A stretch of DNA of 64,000 bases, taken from contig NZ_AUXS01000040.1 of the NCBI RefSeq assembly GCF_001625565.1, positions 1-64,000 of the forward strand. The letters run 5' to 3'. A program made the position numbers and the translations under genes. Under the pieces are notes generated by a model, which was given only the letters and a program-made list of their open reading frames with translations, was not told where the DNA came from and did not search any database. How positions within the stretch are numbered: the first letter of the stretch is position 1; every line of letters begins with the position of its first letter. The stretch comes from Pseudoalteromonas luteoviolacea NCIMB 1944 (GTDB lineage Bacteria > Pseudomonadota > Gammaproteobacteria > Enterobacterales > Alteromonadaceae). Positions 36,540 through 46,677 of this stretch are shown here, piece after piece.

Positions 36540-37166
36540 TTATGATTTACTCAGCCATACATCAAATTGCTTTTCCATAAAGTCTCTAATAAGCGGCTGG
36601 GCTTTTTCATTGGGATGCAGGTTGTCGTTTTGCATTAACGACTTGTCGATTGCAATCGGCACCATAAAATAATCCATCAAATAAGCCCCTGTGTCTTTAG
36701 CTACCTTTTGATAGTTACCGGTAAACATTTTGGTGTATCTTGGGCCTAGGTTTGGCGGAATTTGAATTTCCATTAACGCGACTTTTGCGCCACTGTTTTT
36801 ACTTTTTGCAACCAACTCTGTGAGGTGCTTGCGGATCAGTTTAATTGGAAAACCGCGAATACCATCATTTCCGCCTAATTCGATTAATACATGGCTAGGT
36901 TGGTGCGCTTTAAGTTGGGCGTCAATGGTGAGCAGCGCATTGTCCGTGGTTTGGCCAGAGACACTCATATTGATTAATGAGATCGATTTTTTCGTTTCAG
37001 CGTACTTATTTTGTAACAAATTAACCCAGTCTTGGTCTTGTTTAAGTCCGTAGCCCGCACTTAAGCTATCACCTATGATCATAATTTTAGTCTCGCTAGC
37101 TGTTGCCCCAAAGGGTTGATTGAGGCATGCGAGGAACAGCACAAGTTTTAGGAAAATTCGAATCAT
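36540..37166 (-). CDS. tesA: GDSL-type esterase/lysophospholipase (TesA-like)
   Basis: 208 residues with a signal peptide (FLACLNQPFGATAS), so probably periplasmic. The SGNH blocks are all present: I-GDSLSAGY (Ser, block I), SVSGQ (Gly, block II), IELGGNDG (Asn, block III) and the terminal DNLHPN (Asp/His, block V). The length matches multifunctional TesA (thioesterase I/protease I/lysophospholipase L1). It is divergent from an ABC ATPase and FtsX-like permease, the same neighbourhood as E. coli tesA-ybbA-ybbP. Its start codon overlaps that of the ATPase gene. Confidence 0.9.
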   Translation of the reverse strand: MIRIFLKLVLFLACLNQPFGATASETKIMIIGDSLSAGYGLKQDQDWVNLLQNKYAETKKSISLINMSVSGQTTDNALLTIDAQLKAHQPSHVLIELGGNDGIRGFPIKLIRKHLTELVAKSKNSGAKVALMEIQIPPNLGPRYTKMFTGNYQKVAKDTGAYLMDYFMVPIAIDKSLMQNDNLHPNEKAQPLIRDFMEKQFDVWLSKS

Positions 37167-37884
37167 GTCAGTACTTTCTCAGTTAAATGTTATTCAGGTC
37201 AAAGGACTTAACAAAACAGTCAGTACCTTTGAAGGTGACTTAGATATCCTTAGCGATATCAATTTCACTGTCAAGTCAGGAGAGTCTGTTGCGATTGTGG
37301 GCACGTCCGGCTCAGGTAAATCTACGCTACTCAGTTTGCTTGCTGGACTGGATACAGGAACGGCTGGTGAAGTATTTTTGGACGGTGCGGCACTACACAA
37401 ATTAGATGAAGAAGAGCGTGCGCGCCTACGAGCAGAAAAAGTGGGCTTTGTATTTCAATCGTTTATGTTGGTGCAAAGCTTAACAGCGCTGGAAAATGTG
37501 ATGCTGCCCGCCGAGTTGGCTGGTGATAGCGGCGCGAAACAACAGGCCTCGGAATTACTCGAAAAAGTAGGCCTATCCCATCGAGTTAGTCACTATCCGT
37601 CGCAACTTTCTGGCGGAGAGCAACAACGAGTAGCGATAGCGCGGGCCTTCATCGGTTCGCCCAAAATCCTGTTTGCTGATGAACCGTCGGCAAACTTAGA
37701 CAGTAAAAATGGTCACCTGATAGAAAAGCTACTTTTCGACCTCAACAAGCAAAATGGGACTACATTAATTCTGGTTACCCATGATGAAGCGCTCGCTCGG
37801 CAGTGCGATCGGATTATTCACATCGAGGGTGGCCAGCTAGAAAAAATACGCGATGGTGAAGGAGCAACAGTTCATGTGGTTTAA
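37165..37884 (+). CDS. ybbA: ABC transporter ATP-binding protein (YbbA-like)
   Basis: 239 residues from ATG 37165. Walker A GTSGSGKST, Q-loop VFQSFML, signature LSGGEQQR, Walker B ILFADEP and the H-loop LVTHD are all intact, in the LolD/MacB-type family. Its ATG shares two bases with the opposite tesA start in CATG at 37164-37167. It overlaps the following permease gene by 11 bases, so the two form one transporter. Confidence 0.92.
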   Translation: MSVLSQLNVIQVKGLNKTVSTFEGDLDILSDINFTVKSGESVAIVGTSGSGKSTLLSLLAGLDTGTAGEVFLDGAALHKLDEEERARLRAEKVGFVFQSFMLVQSLTALENVMLPAELAGDSGAKQQASELLEKVGLSHRVSHYPSQLSGGEQQRVAIARAFIGSPKILFADEPSANLDSKNGHLIEKLLFDLNKQNGTTLILVTHDEALARQCDRIIHIEGGQLEKIRDGEGATVHVV

Positions 37885-40378
37885 GTTAGCACTCACTTTA
37901 TTTTGGCGAGAGCTGCGTCGTGGTGAGTTGACCATTATTTTTGCGGCGATAGCCCTTGCTGTACTAACAGTATTTAGCTTGTCATCTGTGACAGAGCGCA
38001 TTCGGATGAACATTGAGCAAAAATCAGCAGACTTTATTGCTGCTGATAGGCGTTTAGTGAGCAACCATGCTTTAAATGATGATTATATTCTTGAAGCTGA
38101 ACGTTTAGGTCTGAACACGGCACGACAAATGTTTTTTGACTCTATGCTGTTTGCCAATGATGAATTGGTATTGGGCTCGATTAAAGCGGTGTCTAATGGT
38201 TATCCTTTAAGGGGTTTGGTCAAGCTCAAAGATGATTTTGCCCAAGCTGAATATGAGGTGCGAGATGTACCTAAACCTGGCGAGGTCTGGCTCAGTGAAG
38301 GGATGTTTTATAGTCTAGGCTTAGATGTTGGTGACCAAGTTGAAATTGGCGTAGGTATGTTCCGCGCCAGTAAAATCCTTGTCAGTGAACCAGATGCACC
38401 ATTTTTCTCGTTGGCGGGGAATAAACGTGTTTTACTAAATTACACCGATATTGAGACAACACAGGCGGTCCAGCCAGGAAGCCGAGTGTTTTATCGCATG
38501 TTATTTTCGGGTGATGAAGCACTGTTGACAGATTATTATGGGTGGCTGAAGCCTCAATTGAGAGAAAATCAAAGGTGGCAGGGAATAAAAGATCGTCAGT
38601 CGCCACTAGGTGAGAACCTTGCGCGTTCAGAGAGCTTCTTATTGCTAGCTGGGTTATTCGGAATAATGCTAGCTGCGGTAGCAATGGCTGTGTCTGCGAA
38701 GCGTTACTGTGAGCGTCAGTACGATCCGGTTGCCATGATGAAAACACTCGGTGGTAGTCGAGCTACAATTCGCAATATCTTTTTGCTTCATCTCTCTATG
38801 GTGACAGCTTTTTCAGTCTCAATAGGCATAGTAATTGGCTATGGGTTGCAAGCTGTGGCGACTGATTATCTCGCCAGCTTTATGGACACGCAATTACCTG
38901 CTGCGGGTTTCAAGCCGTGGTTTTTAGCCATTACCATTGGTGTGGTGTGCGCATTGATGTTTTCATTGAAGCCTCTACTCGATTTATTTGATATCCCGCC
39001 ACTGCGCGTTTTACGTCGTAATTTAGGGGATAAACTGGCTGTGAGTAGAGTTCATATGGCACTGTCTGTGACCACTATTTTTGCCTTGATGTGGTTTTTC
39101 AGTGGAGAGTTAAAAACAACCCTTTTTCTCTTTGGTGGGACCGCAATATTGATGCTGGTGTTGTTTGGCGTCTCGAGGTTGCTGTTTAGTGCTGGCAGAA
39201 AACTAGGCTTGAGCCCTGGCAGCAGCTGGTCTTTGGCCATTGCGACCTTACAAAAGCGTGCCAACGCAAATGCTGTACAGTTGATCAGCTTTGCTTTGGC
39301 GATAAAGCTTATGTTGTTTTTATTTGTGCTCAAAAATGACCTGATTTCTGATTGGCAAATGCAAGTACCTGCGGATGCTCCCAATGCCTTTCTGATTAAT
39401 ATAAACGAATCAGAAGTCAGTGATATCCAGGACTTCTTCACACAAAATCAAATTACGCATACAGAGTTTTTCCCTATATTCCGAGGTCGTGCGAATGCAT
39501 TAAATGGAGAAAAATTTGCGCGCAGTACATCAAAGCAAGAAGGTGAAGAGCAAGATGAAGAGGCTACTGAAGGGGCTGGTCGAGAGCTGAATCTGACTTG
39601 GATGACGCAGCTACCAGATGGCAATGAAGTGGTCGATGGCACATGGTTCGATGCGGATAGTACTGAATTAGAAGTGTCTGTTTCTCGAGGAATGGCGCAA
39701 GGGATAGGGATTGAAGTTGGTGATACGCTGACATTCTTAGTAAATGAGCGCAGTTTTGATGCTAAGGTTACCAGTCTTCGCAGCGTTGACTGGGGATCGC
39801 TTAAGCCCAATTTTGTGATGATATTTAACCCTCCTGTCGCGGGTAAATTTCCTGTGACTTATTTCAGTGCAGCGCAATTTGGTGAAGGAGATGAAAAAAC
39901 CGTCAGTACGCTACTTAGGCAGCACCCTACAGTGAGTATGATTGATATTAAAAGTCGTTTAGAGCAAGCGCAGTCAATGATTGCCCAAGTGTCTTTGGCT
40001 ATCAGTTTCGTATTGGCTATCGTGTTAACCAGTGGTGCTTTAGTACTGATATCTCAGGTACAGGCGAGCCTAGCCGAGCGTATGCAGGAGATCGTTATTT
40101 TGCGTACTTTAGGCGCACGTGGACGCTTGATTAAATTGGCAACCTTGTATGAGTTTTTACTATTGGGTGCTTTGGCGGGCTTTGTTGCTGCCTTGGTCAG
40201 TGACGTCACTTTACTTATCATCCAACGAGAGTTGTTTGAAGTAGACGGTAAGCTGCATCCATATATTTGGGCATTGGGTCCTGCAAGTGGTGCCTTGTTT
40301 GTGGCTGCGATAGGTTACTTTATGGTGGCCAGTACGATGCGGCAAAACACCCAAGGCTTATTGAGAAAACTTGCTTAG
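37874..40378 (+). CDS. ybbP: FtsX-like ABC permease (YbbP-like)
   Basis: 834 residues from the ATG at 37874, selected because AAGGAG lies 9 bases upstream within the end of ybbA. It is a long type VII (MacB/FtsX) permease: one N-terminal helix, a large periplasmic region, then clusters of helices at about 255-460 and 710-830. A charged segment around 560-575 (KQEGEEQDEEATEG) is unusual. With YbbA it probably forms a mechanotransmission-type exporter or lipid-related complex; the E. coli counterpart remains poorly defined. Confidence 0.9.
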   Translation: MWFKLALTLFWRELRRGELTIIFAAIALAVLTVFSLSSVTERIRMNIEQKSADFIAADRRLVSNHALNDDYILEAERLGLNTARQMFFDSMLFANDELVLGSIKAVSNGYPLRGLVKLKDDFAQAEYEVRDVPKPGEVWLSEGMFYSLGLDVGDQVEIGVGMFRASKILVSEPDAPFFSLAGNKRVLLNYTDIETTQAVQPGSRVFYRMLFSGDEALLTDYYGWLKPQLRENQRWQGIKDRQSPLGENLARSESFLLLAGLFGIMLAAVAMAVSAKRYCERQYDPVAMMKTLGGSRATIRNIFLLHLSMVTAFSVSIGIVIGYGLQAVATDYLASFMDTQLPAAGFKPWFLAITIGVVCALMFSLKPLLDLFDIPPLRVLRRNLGDKLAVSRVHMALSVTTIFALMWFFSGELKTTLFLFGGTAILMLVLFGVSRLLFSAGRKLGLSPGSSWSLAIATLQKRANANAVQLISFALAIKLMLFLFVLKNDLISDWQMQVPADAPNAFLININESEVSDIQDFFTQNQITHTEFFPIFRGRANALNGEKFARSTSKQEGEEQDEEATEGAGRELNLTWMTQLPDGNEVVDGTWFDADSTELEVSVSRGMAQGIGIEVGDTLTFLVNERSFDAKVTSLRSVDWGSLKPNFVMIFNPPVAGKFPVTYFSAAQFGEGDEKTVSTLLRQHPTVSMIDIKSRLEQAQSMIAQVSLAISFVLAIVLTSGALVLISQVQASLAERMQEIVILRTLGARGRLIKLATLYEFLLLGALAGFVAALVSDVTLLIIQRELFEVDGKLHPYIWALGPASGALFVAAIGYFMVASTMRQNTQGLLRKLA

Positions 40379-40384
40379 GAAATT

Positions 40385-40417
40385 AAAAAAGAGGTAACGA
40401 AGTTACCTCTTTTTTTG
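40385..40417. terminator. Bidirectional terminator
   Basis: GAGGTAAC, GAA, GTTACCTC at 40391-40409, flanked by A-run (40385-40390) and T-run (40410-40417), so it can stop transcripts of both the ybbP gene and the convergent beta-lactamase gene. Confidence 0.9.
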
Positions 40418-40439
40418 TGCGTGAAACGGTGTTGCTCTT

Positions 40440-41228
40440 TTAAATTATCTTCAGTGCCTTGAGCGTTGCATGTGCTTTATCCACACGTACATTCACCATT
40501 TCTTTGAATGAGGGGGCATGCATATTAAATGCAAAATAGTGTGTTCCTTGGGCGTTTTCTATTTTACCTACATACCAACCTAAGTATGTTTTTTTAGCAA
40601 TAGGGCCTGTTCCTGTTTTAGCGTATAGCTGATACTCAGGTGTACTTTGTTTTAAGAAAATCGCATCGAAAGTTTGGTAAGTTTGCTTGCTTAATCCAAG
40701 CGTTTTATCGTCGAGTTGACGTAAGAATTCAATTTGTTCCATTGCTGAGATTTGCAGGCTTGAATTGAGCCAAAACTCGTCTAGCGGACCGTTGATATCT
40801 TGGTTTCCATAGTTAAATTGTGACAAATAGGTCTTTATTTCGGGCTTGCTTAGTGAATTGGTCCACATTTGGTATAAGGGGAGCACTGAGTAGCTAAATG
40901 CATCCTTCACTTTAATATCGTCACTTTGCCAGACACTCGGCCACCATTTCTTTACCGGGTATGCTTGGGTATCAACTTTATAGCTTGTCTTGGTATCAAT
41001 TTTTTGCTCTTCAAGCAAAATCAGCGTATTGGGGATCTTGTATGTAGAGAAAGGGCTAAAAGCACGTTCTGCCCGGGACTTATTGATGACTTGCCATTTA
41101 TCTGTTTGTTCACTGTAAACCACCATGGTACAGCGTTGATCTTTTTGACACCCTTCTTCGGCAAAGGTGTCATGAGAAGTGGAGAGTATTAGCCCGCTGG
41201 CGAGCAGCGCACAGAGTTGAAACCGCAT
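40440..41228 (-). CDS. Class D (OXA-type) beta-lactamase
   Basis: 262 residues with a signal peptide ending near STSHDTFA. It has the class D active site: STYK (catalytic Ser and carbamylatable Lys; STFK is more usual), SxV as YSV, YGN in FNYGNQD, the conserved Trp in LDEFWLNSS, and KTGTG. Serine hydrolysis of beta-lactams in the periplasm is expected, but a chromosomal homologue like this could have a narrow spectrum. It has its own promoter with repeated AACTGAC boxes (41276-41345). The neighbouring AraC gene is on the same strand upstream. Confidence 0.93.
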   Translation of the reverse strand: MRFQLCALLASGLILSTSHDTFAEEGCQKDQRCTMVVYSEQTDKWQVINKSRAERAFSPFSTYKIPNTLILLEEQKIDTKTSYKVDTQAYPVKKWWPSVWQSDDIKVKDAFSYSVLPLYQMWTNSLSKPEIKTYLSQFNYGNQDINGPLDEFWLNSSLQISAMEQIEFLRQLDDKTLGLSKQTYQTFDAIFLKQSTPEYQLYAKTGTGPIAKKTYLGWYVGKIENAQGTHYFAFNMHAPSFKEMVNVRVDKAHATLKALKII

Positions 41229-41275
41229 GGTTGTTCCTTGGATCTATTTTTATTTTGTGTGCAAATTACCTAGTG

Positions 41276-41345
41276 ACAACTGACTTTACCCTGAACTGAC
41301 CCCTTTTTGACAATCCTAGTGTTAAAGTCAGTTGTTAGCTTGTGG
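41276..41345. promoter_or_regulatory. Repeated AACTGAC boxes upstream of the beta-lactamase gene
   Basis: A 13-bp perfect inverted repeat, ACAACTGACTTTA (41276-41288) and TAAAGTCAGTTGT (41333-41345), plus a third AACTGAC at 41294-41300 that is a direct repeat of the first at 16 bases. The site is 48 bases upstream of the start codon and could bind a regulator. Confidence 0.55.
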
Positions 41346-41356
41346 ATAAAGCATTT

Positions 41357-42223
41357 TTACAGCAGGGCTTTGTGCTGTATTCGAGAGCGAAATTGACTCG
41401 GGGTGCAGGCCTTAATCGCAAGAAACCGCCTGTTAAAGTTTGACAGGTTATTAAACCCGCATTGATCGCTGATCACAGTAATGGGTGCTTTAGAACTGAT
41501 CAGTAATTTACAGGCTCTGGCAATACGTAACTGATTGATAAATTCTGTGACTGTTTTTTCGGTGCGCTTTTTAAAGAATCGATGGAAATGGTTGGTACTC
41601 ATGTGGGCTTGCTCAGCTAATAGGTCCGCATTTAATTGCTCAGTATAGTTTTCATAGATGAAGTTGATCACGCGATCAAATTTGTCTTTCGCCGGATCTT
41701 GTTGATTAGCGTAGCTAAACTCCATACTAGAAAGCGTGTCATAGTCGCTGGTCGCCATCAAGTTGAGCATATTAAATAACAGTACATATCGCTCTAGAGG
41801 GTTAGCTTCAGCCATCTGGATAAACAGTTGCTCAGTGGTCCTAGCAAGGTGTTCACTGAACTTTAATCCGCACTTTGCCTTGTGCAGCAGGGTGTGCAAA
41901 CTTTCAAACTCTTTGTTGAGCCGCAGTTGCTGCTCTAGCCAAAGTGCTGGGATCTGTGCGACATATACTTTTTGCATACTGCCATCATGATTAGGTTTTG
42001 ACTGCCATGTATGGGGGAGTTCAGGTCCTAATAAGACTAAGTCATAGTCACCGAATGGCGCAATATAGTCGCCAATATGACACACACCTTTACTATTTAA
42101 TGTGAGGCATATCTCATACTCTGGGTGATAGTGCCAATTGAATGGAATTTCATTTAACTGGTATAAACAGTATCGCCAAGAACAATTGGTTGAAGGTATG
42201 ATTTTTTCGCACATCGCTCTCAT
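41357..42223 (-). CDS. AraC family regulator of the sugar locus
   Basis: 288 residues, ATG preceded by AAGGA. The N-terminal cupin-like domain (FNWHYHPEYEICLTL near residue 29) is followed by a C-terminal AraC pair (HMSTNHFHRFFKKRT; VISDQCGFNNLSNFNRRFL). It is divergent from the TonB receptor, with 512 bases between starts. The layout makes it the likely sugar-responsive regulator of the receptor, permease and kinase genes. Confidence 0.9.
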   Translation of the reverse strand: MRAMCEKIIPSTNCSWRYCLYQLNEIPFNWHYHPEYEICLTLNSKGVCHIGDYIAPFGDYDLVLLGPELPHTWQSKPNHDGSMQKVYVAQIPALWLEQQLRLNKEFESLHTLLHKAKCGLKFSEHLARTTEQLFIQMAEANPLERYVLLFNMLNLMATSDYDTLSSMEFSYANQQDPAKDKFDRVINFIYENYTEQLNADLLAEQAHMSTNHFHRFFKKRTEKTVTEFINQLRIARACKLLISSKAPITVISDQCGFNNLSNFNRRFLAIKACTPSQFRSRIQHKALL

Positions 42224-42735
42224 AATATTGTCCTTAATTTTTGTTCTTTATATGTTTTAAAAATATTTAACGAGCACATGTTGTAAGGTAATTATTCGAC
42301 GCTTAAGCCTTTAAGCGTTATTACTCTTTGTTACATATATTTAAATACTCAATCACCTATGTAAAACGTGGTGATACATTTCAAATCAATCATAATACTT
42401 ATCTATCCACTTCATATTCACCTCGGGAACTGCCATGTTTTTCACGATTAATACCTAATAAAGGTTCATCCACTGAGATGACAGCGCTGTTTATTGATAG
42501 ATTTGTACCTGTATGAGATAGAAAATGCAAACATCTTGTCTCCCTGACTGCTCAAATATGTAAAGGTTGAAATTAGAGTTGTTAATTTTAAGTAGCATTT
42601 TTCGTTACGTGATTTATTCAGGCGCTCAGTACCCTTGGGCGACTAGGTCAAGGTGTTTACTTAGTTAATAAGTGTTGAGTTTTCTCTAATTTTCTTTTCA
42701 AAAACAGATAAAAAAATAGATCAGAGAGAAAAGTG
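42224..42735. other. Divergent intergenic region, AraC regulator/TonB receptor
   Basis: 512 bases holding both promoters. A 62-codon ORF at 42328-42516 has no ribosome site and no recognisable product. I see no long inverted repeat. Confidence 0.4.
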
Positions 42736-45708
42736 ATGAAACATAATTTATCTCCATTTAAACGGTCACGCGTATCTTTTGCTGTTATGGCTGCTGTTCT
42801 GTCTGTTGGCGCATATGCAGAAGATGCAGGTGTTCAAGCAGAGCAAGTTGAAGTTATCGAGGTTCGCGGGATCAGAGCCTCTACCGAACGAAGTTTAAAT
42901 ACCAAGCGATTTGCCGATGGTGTGGTTGACTCTATTACAGCTGAAGATATCGGTAAATTACCGGATATAACCATTGCTGACTCTCTGCAACGTGTTCCGG
43001 GGATCCAAATTCGTCGCAGTGCTGGTGAAGGTTCTACTATCAATGTCCGTGGTATGCCTCAGGTAACAACCTTGCTTAACGGAGAGCAATTTTTAAGTGC
43101 AGGCTCTATCACTAAAGTGCAGCCGGACTTCACCGATATTCCCTCCAGCTTGGTTGGCTCTATGAACGTGATGAAATCGCCAACCGCAGACACCCTTGCA
43201 GGTGGTATATCCGGTACGGTTGATTTATTAACGCGTAAACCCTTTGATCTGGAAGAGGGGTTCAGTGGTGCGGCACTGGCGGAGGCTTCAACGGGGTCAT
43301 ACTCAGAAGAAACAGATCCAAAGTTTATGGTGTCCGCAGGCTATAACGGTGACCGCTTTGCGGTGCTGGCTACCCTTTCGTACGATGAGGCAAACCTGGC
43401 AAACTACCGCTATGGTTCGACTGATGATGGTTGGGCATATGCGCCGTTTGAAAACCACGAAGAAGTGTCATGTTGGTTTTGTCCCAAACAGGATATGAAT
43501 GGTGATGGGGACTCTGATGACGCCGAATTCACTTATGTGAGTTACGGTATTATGAACCGCTTCACTGAGCGTGAGCGCCTCGGCGCAACGGTAAGCTTCC
43601 AAGCTCAGTTAAGTGACAACTGGACCTTCAGTAGTGATGTTTTTTATACGGATATGGATGATGCTGATCGTCATAAAGGGATCACAGCTGACAATGCTTG
43701 GGGCGGTCACTGGCACTGGCAAGATCAGCATGACCCCATTAACCGGGGTGTGCTAGATAATGGCCACAACCTGTATACAGCGCAAGATATAACGCTCAAT
43801 TCACCGCGTGTTGTGTCCCACTCAGAAAGTCATACTAACCAGCGTGAGTCAACAAACTTTAATTTTGAGTTAGAATTTAAAGGAGACGGTAATTTTTCCG
43901 GTAAAGCGCGTTTTATTACTGCGGATGCTGAGCGTAGCCACACTGAAAACGTCGCTCAGGGTTACCTGACCAATGGCCTTGCCCATGGCTTACGAAGAAA
44001 TGATGGCACAGGTCCAATTGCTGTAAATCCTGGCGGGTATGGGCCAAACCCTATTCCGATGCGTTTGAATTTCAAAGGCAAACATCCTTCATTGACTGGG
44101 CCTAGTGAGCTGCAAGGAGAGGTCTTTGGCTCCAATATCAACCGCTATGCCATTGTCTCTACCTATTCCGAAAATAACTATGACGAAGAAGCGAGCTTAG
44201 ATGTTTTGCGATTGGATGGTGAGTATCAGTTTGACTATAAGCACCTTGAAAAGATGTCATTTGGCGTGCGAGTTGGTCAGCGTGACGTAACACGTGATCA
44301 GTTTGTTTTGCTCGCGCCTTTTTCCAACCCTGTGGGCGAGGGCAGTGTCAATGTCATGTGGAAAGATCAGGGATTGGCTGCATTTGATACAAATGGTGAT
44401 GGGGAAGTTAGTGTCGTAGATGGCGATATTACCATGGGAGCTAATACACCATTTAATTTTACTGGTTTGCCAGAAGGGTGGGTGGAAAAAAACAGCGACT
44501 TTGGTCCAGTTAATTTAGGTGAATACTATTTCGTTGATCCGCGCCAACTTGATGATCCGTTTGCATTTCAAAATGCGCTCTATCCGGGCAATATCAGAGG
44601 TGGAGTGCCTGGAAGCTCTTATAAAATAGAAGAGCAAACGCAGTCTGTTTATTGGCGCGCCGATCTATCAAATGATTTTTATCGTGCTAACGTGGGTTTT
44701 CAATACATAGAAACCGATCTTGATATCGTACAAAACGAAGTGGGTGATTCTATTTGTACTAACTGTCCTGGTGAAGTGGCAAAAGATGTGGGTGACATTG
44801 TAACCGCACGCTCTTACAGTGACTTTTTACCGTCTGTGAATGTGGCGTTTAACCTGAGAGACGATGTAATTTTGCGTACATCCTGGGGTAAAACAATGAC
44901 ACGTTTGGACCTAAAGTCACTCGGTGGCGGTCTTACGATTAGCCGAGCTAGAGCGGGTGATGAGTTGGCTGCCAGCGAAGGGATCAGCCCGGATCTACTG
45001 ATCGCAACTAACGCTACCATGCAAGGTAACCCAGATCTTGAGCCTTGGCGCGCAGAAAATACCGATGTGACATTGGAATGGTATTTCTCGCCAAGTGCGC
45101 TGGTTAGTGTTGCATTGTTCAACATTGATTTAGAGTCATTTATTGAATCTGCACAGTGGCAGATCGCCGCAGAAGATGGCGATGGTGTAGTGCGTCGTAA
45201 TGTTACAGTGAATGGTCAAATTAACGGTCAAGGTGGCACGATGGAAGGTGCGGAGTTTAGCTACCAGCAAGCTTTTGACTTTTTGCCCGGTTTTTGGAGT
45301 GGCTTTGGTGCTGCATTCAACTATACATATTCGGAAAGTGAAAGTGGCAAAGAAGGTTTTGGTGGGGAGCCATTGCCGCTTGAAGACAACTCTAAAGAAT
45401 CAGGTAACGCAGTTTTATGGTACGAGCAGTATGGGTTTCAATTCAGATTGGCCGCAAACTACCGCTCCAAGCGTTTGCATACGGTGTCAACACCAGGTGG
45501 TATGGGTAATATAGGTGTTTGGACAGAGCCGACTACCTACATTGATATGTCTGCAAGTTATGACATAAATGACAATCTTACTGTGTATATGTCAGGCAGC
45601 AACTTGACCGAAGAGTATGAATCACAATACGCGCAGTGGCAAGACAACCGCATGGCACAAAATATCTATGAGCGCCGCTTTACTCTGGGTGTACGTGGTC
45701 GCTGGTAG
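42736..45708 (+). CDS. TonB-dependent outer-membrane receptor, carbohydrate type
   Basis: 990 residues from the ATG at 42736 (a GTG codon just before is not needed). It has a signal peptide (AVMAAVLSVGAYAED), a TonB-box-like EVIEVRGIRAS, a plug domain (about 50-170: RFADGVVDSITAEDIGKLPD, RVPGIQIRR, INVRGMPQVTTLLNGEQ) and a 22-strand-type barrel ending in an aromatic residue (GVRGRW). This type is abundant in Alteromonadales, where it imports oligosaccharides. With the downstream permease and kinase it should form one sugar-uptake route. The sugar is not identifiable. Confidence 0.92.
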   Translation: MKHNLSPFKRSRVSFAVMAAVLSVGAYAEDAGVQAEQVEVIEVRGIRASTERSLNTKRFADGVVDSITAEDIGKLPDITIADSLQRVPGIQIRRSAGEGSTINVRGMPQVTTLLNGEQFLSAGSITKVQPDFTDIPSSLVGSMNVMKSPTADTLAGGISGTVDLLTRKPFDLEEGFSGAALAEASTGSYSEETDPKFMVSAGYNGDRFAVLATLSYDEANLANYRYGSTDDGWAYAPFENHEEVSCWFCPKQDMNGDGDSDDAEFTYVSYGIMNRFTERERLGATVSFQAQLSDNWTFSSDVFYTDMDDADRHKGITADNAWGGHWHWQDQHDPINRGVLDNGHNLYTAQDITLNSPRVVSHSESHTNQRESTNFNFELEFKGDGNFSGKARFITADAERSHTENVAQGYLTNGLAHGLRRNDGTGPIAVNPGGYGPNPIPMRLNFKGKHPSLTGPSELQGEVFGSNINRYAIVSTYSENNYDEEASLDVLRLDGEYQFDYKHLEKMSFGVRVGQRDVTRDQFVLLAPFSNPVGEGSVNVMWKDQGLAAFDTNGDGEVSVVDGDITMGANTPFNFTGLPEGWVEKNSDFGPVNLGEYYFVDPRQLDDPFAFQNALYPGNIRGGVPGSSYKIEEQTQSVYWRADLSNDFYRANVGFQYIETDLDIVQNEVGDSICTNCPGEVAKDVGDIVTARSYSDFLPSVNVAFNLRDDVILRTSWGKTMTRLDLKSLGGGLTISRARAGDELAASEGISPDLLIATNATMQGNPDLEPWRAENTDVTLEWYFSPSALVSVALFNIDLESFIESAQWQIAAEDGDGVVRRNVTVNGQINGQGGTMEGAEFSYQQAFDFLPGFWSGFGAAFNYTYSESESGKEGFGGEPLPLEDNSKESGNAVLWYEQYGFQFRLAANYRSKRLHTVSTPGGMGNIGVWTEPTTYIDMSASYDINDNLTVYMSGSNLTEEYESQYAQWQDNRMAQNIYERRFTLGVRGRW

Positions 45709-45739
45709 TCACTAACTTCCTTTTCATTATCGTAGCACA

Positions 45740-45760
45740 AAGGCCTTAACGGCCTTTTTT
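45740..45760 (+). terminator. Terminator of the TonB receptor gene
   Basis: AAGGCC, TTAAC, GGCCTT followed by T-run to 45760. Confidence 0.85.
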
Positions 45761-46677
45761 GTTAGCAGCAGAGTAATTTCCAATGATGTTTCTTCAGTGG
45801 TGCTAATTGCAAAAATGAAGCCTGCGCCTGTGAGTCTGAGGATTTAATCTCAACTTAATATAATTGCATATACATCATGTTAATACGCCAAAAATTATCA
45901 ATACTACTAATGCTGTCACAAAGGAACAATTGGTTATGTAAAGTTGTGCAACTAGCGTAAAAGGGTGCTCAGTTATGTCAAGCACAACCAGAGTGAGTAA
46001 CATAGTTCAAAGCGGCATAGGTTGTAGTGCAAGAGATAAAGAGGGAGTCATCATGAGGCGAATTAAGGCGTAAAATAGCTGAGAAGCCTTATTCAGAAAA
46101 TGATTGGGGTTTATACCAATATTATAAATAAACTTATACTTCAAAATGTTAATGTTAAATCACTAAAGTATGATGGCTGAAGTTAGTAGTCTAAATGGAC
46201 TTGGAATGACGATTATCTGGTGTCACAAAGCAACGAAAAGTCTAGATGTTAACATCGTAGGCTTATGCGGTTGGCCGGGTGAAAATAGTACAATATCTAA
46301 AGTGTAATCGACACAGCTTTAGCACAAAAGTGAGAGTTACAAAGCCAATTTGATACCATATATAGTTGCTATAACTTTATTTTTTCTAATACTTATGATG
46401 GGTAAATGTGAATGTTATAGTGTTAAGTTTCGAATATGAATTCTTTAGGTTTACTTTTAATCAAGCTATTCAACGAGCAAAACTGCGCAGCAGCCTCTGC
46501 GATCCATGGTTACAATTTCAGACGCTATAATTAAAGTTATGTGATAAATCAGTATTGAAATCAAGCCTTTCAATCATGCTTATCAGTGCAAACAAGGTAA
46601 CAGGAAATACTAACATACAGGGGTAGGTTGTCTGTTGCTGCTGGTGGGCTTGAATTGTATTGATAAAGGATTGAATA

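Noticed and set aside
40440..41228. Mobile-element capture of the beta-lactamase gene
   Set aside because: No integron site, insertion sequence or transposase adjoins it, and base composition does not stand out by eye.
42328..42516. 62-codon ORF between the AraC and TonB receptor genes
   Set aside because: No ribosome site, no recognisable motif, and it lies in a promoter region.
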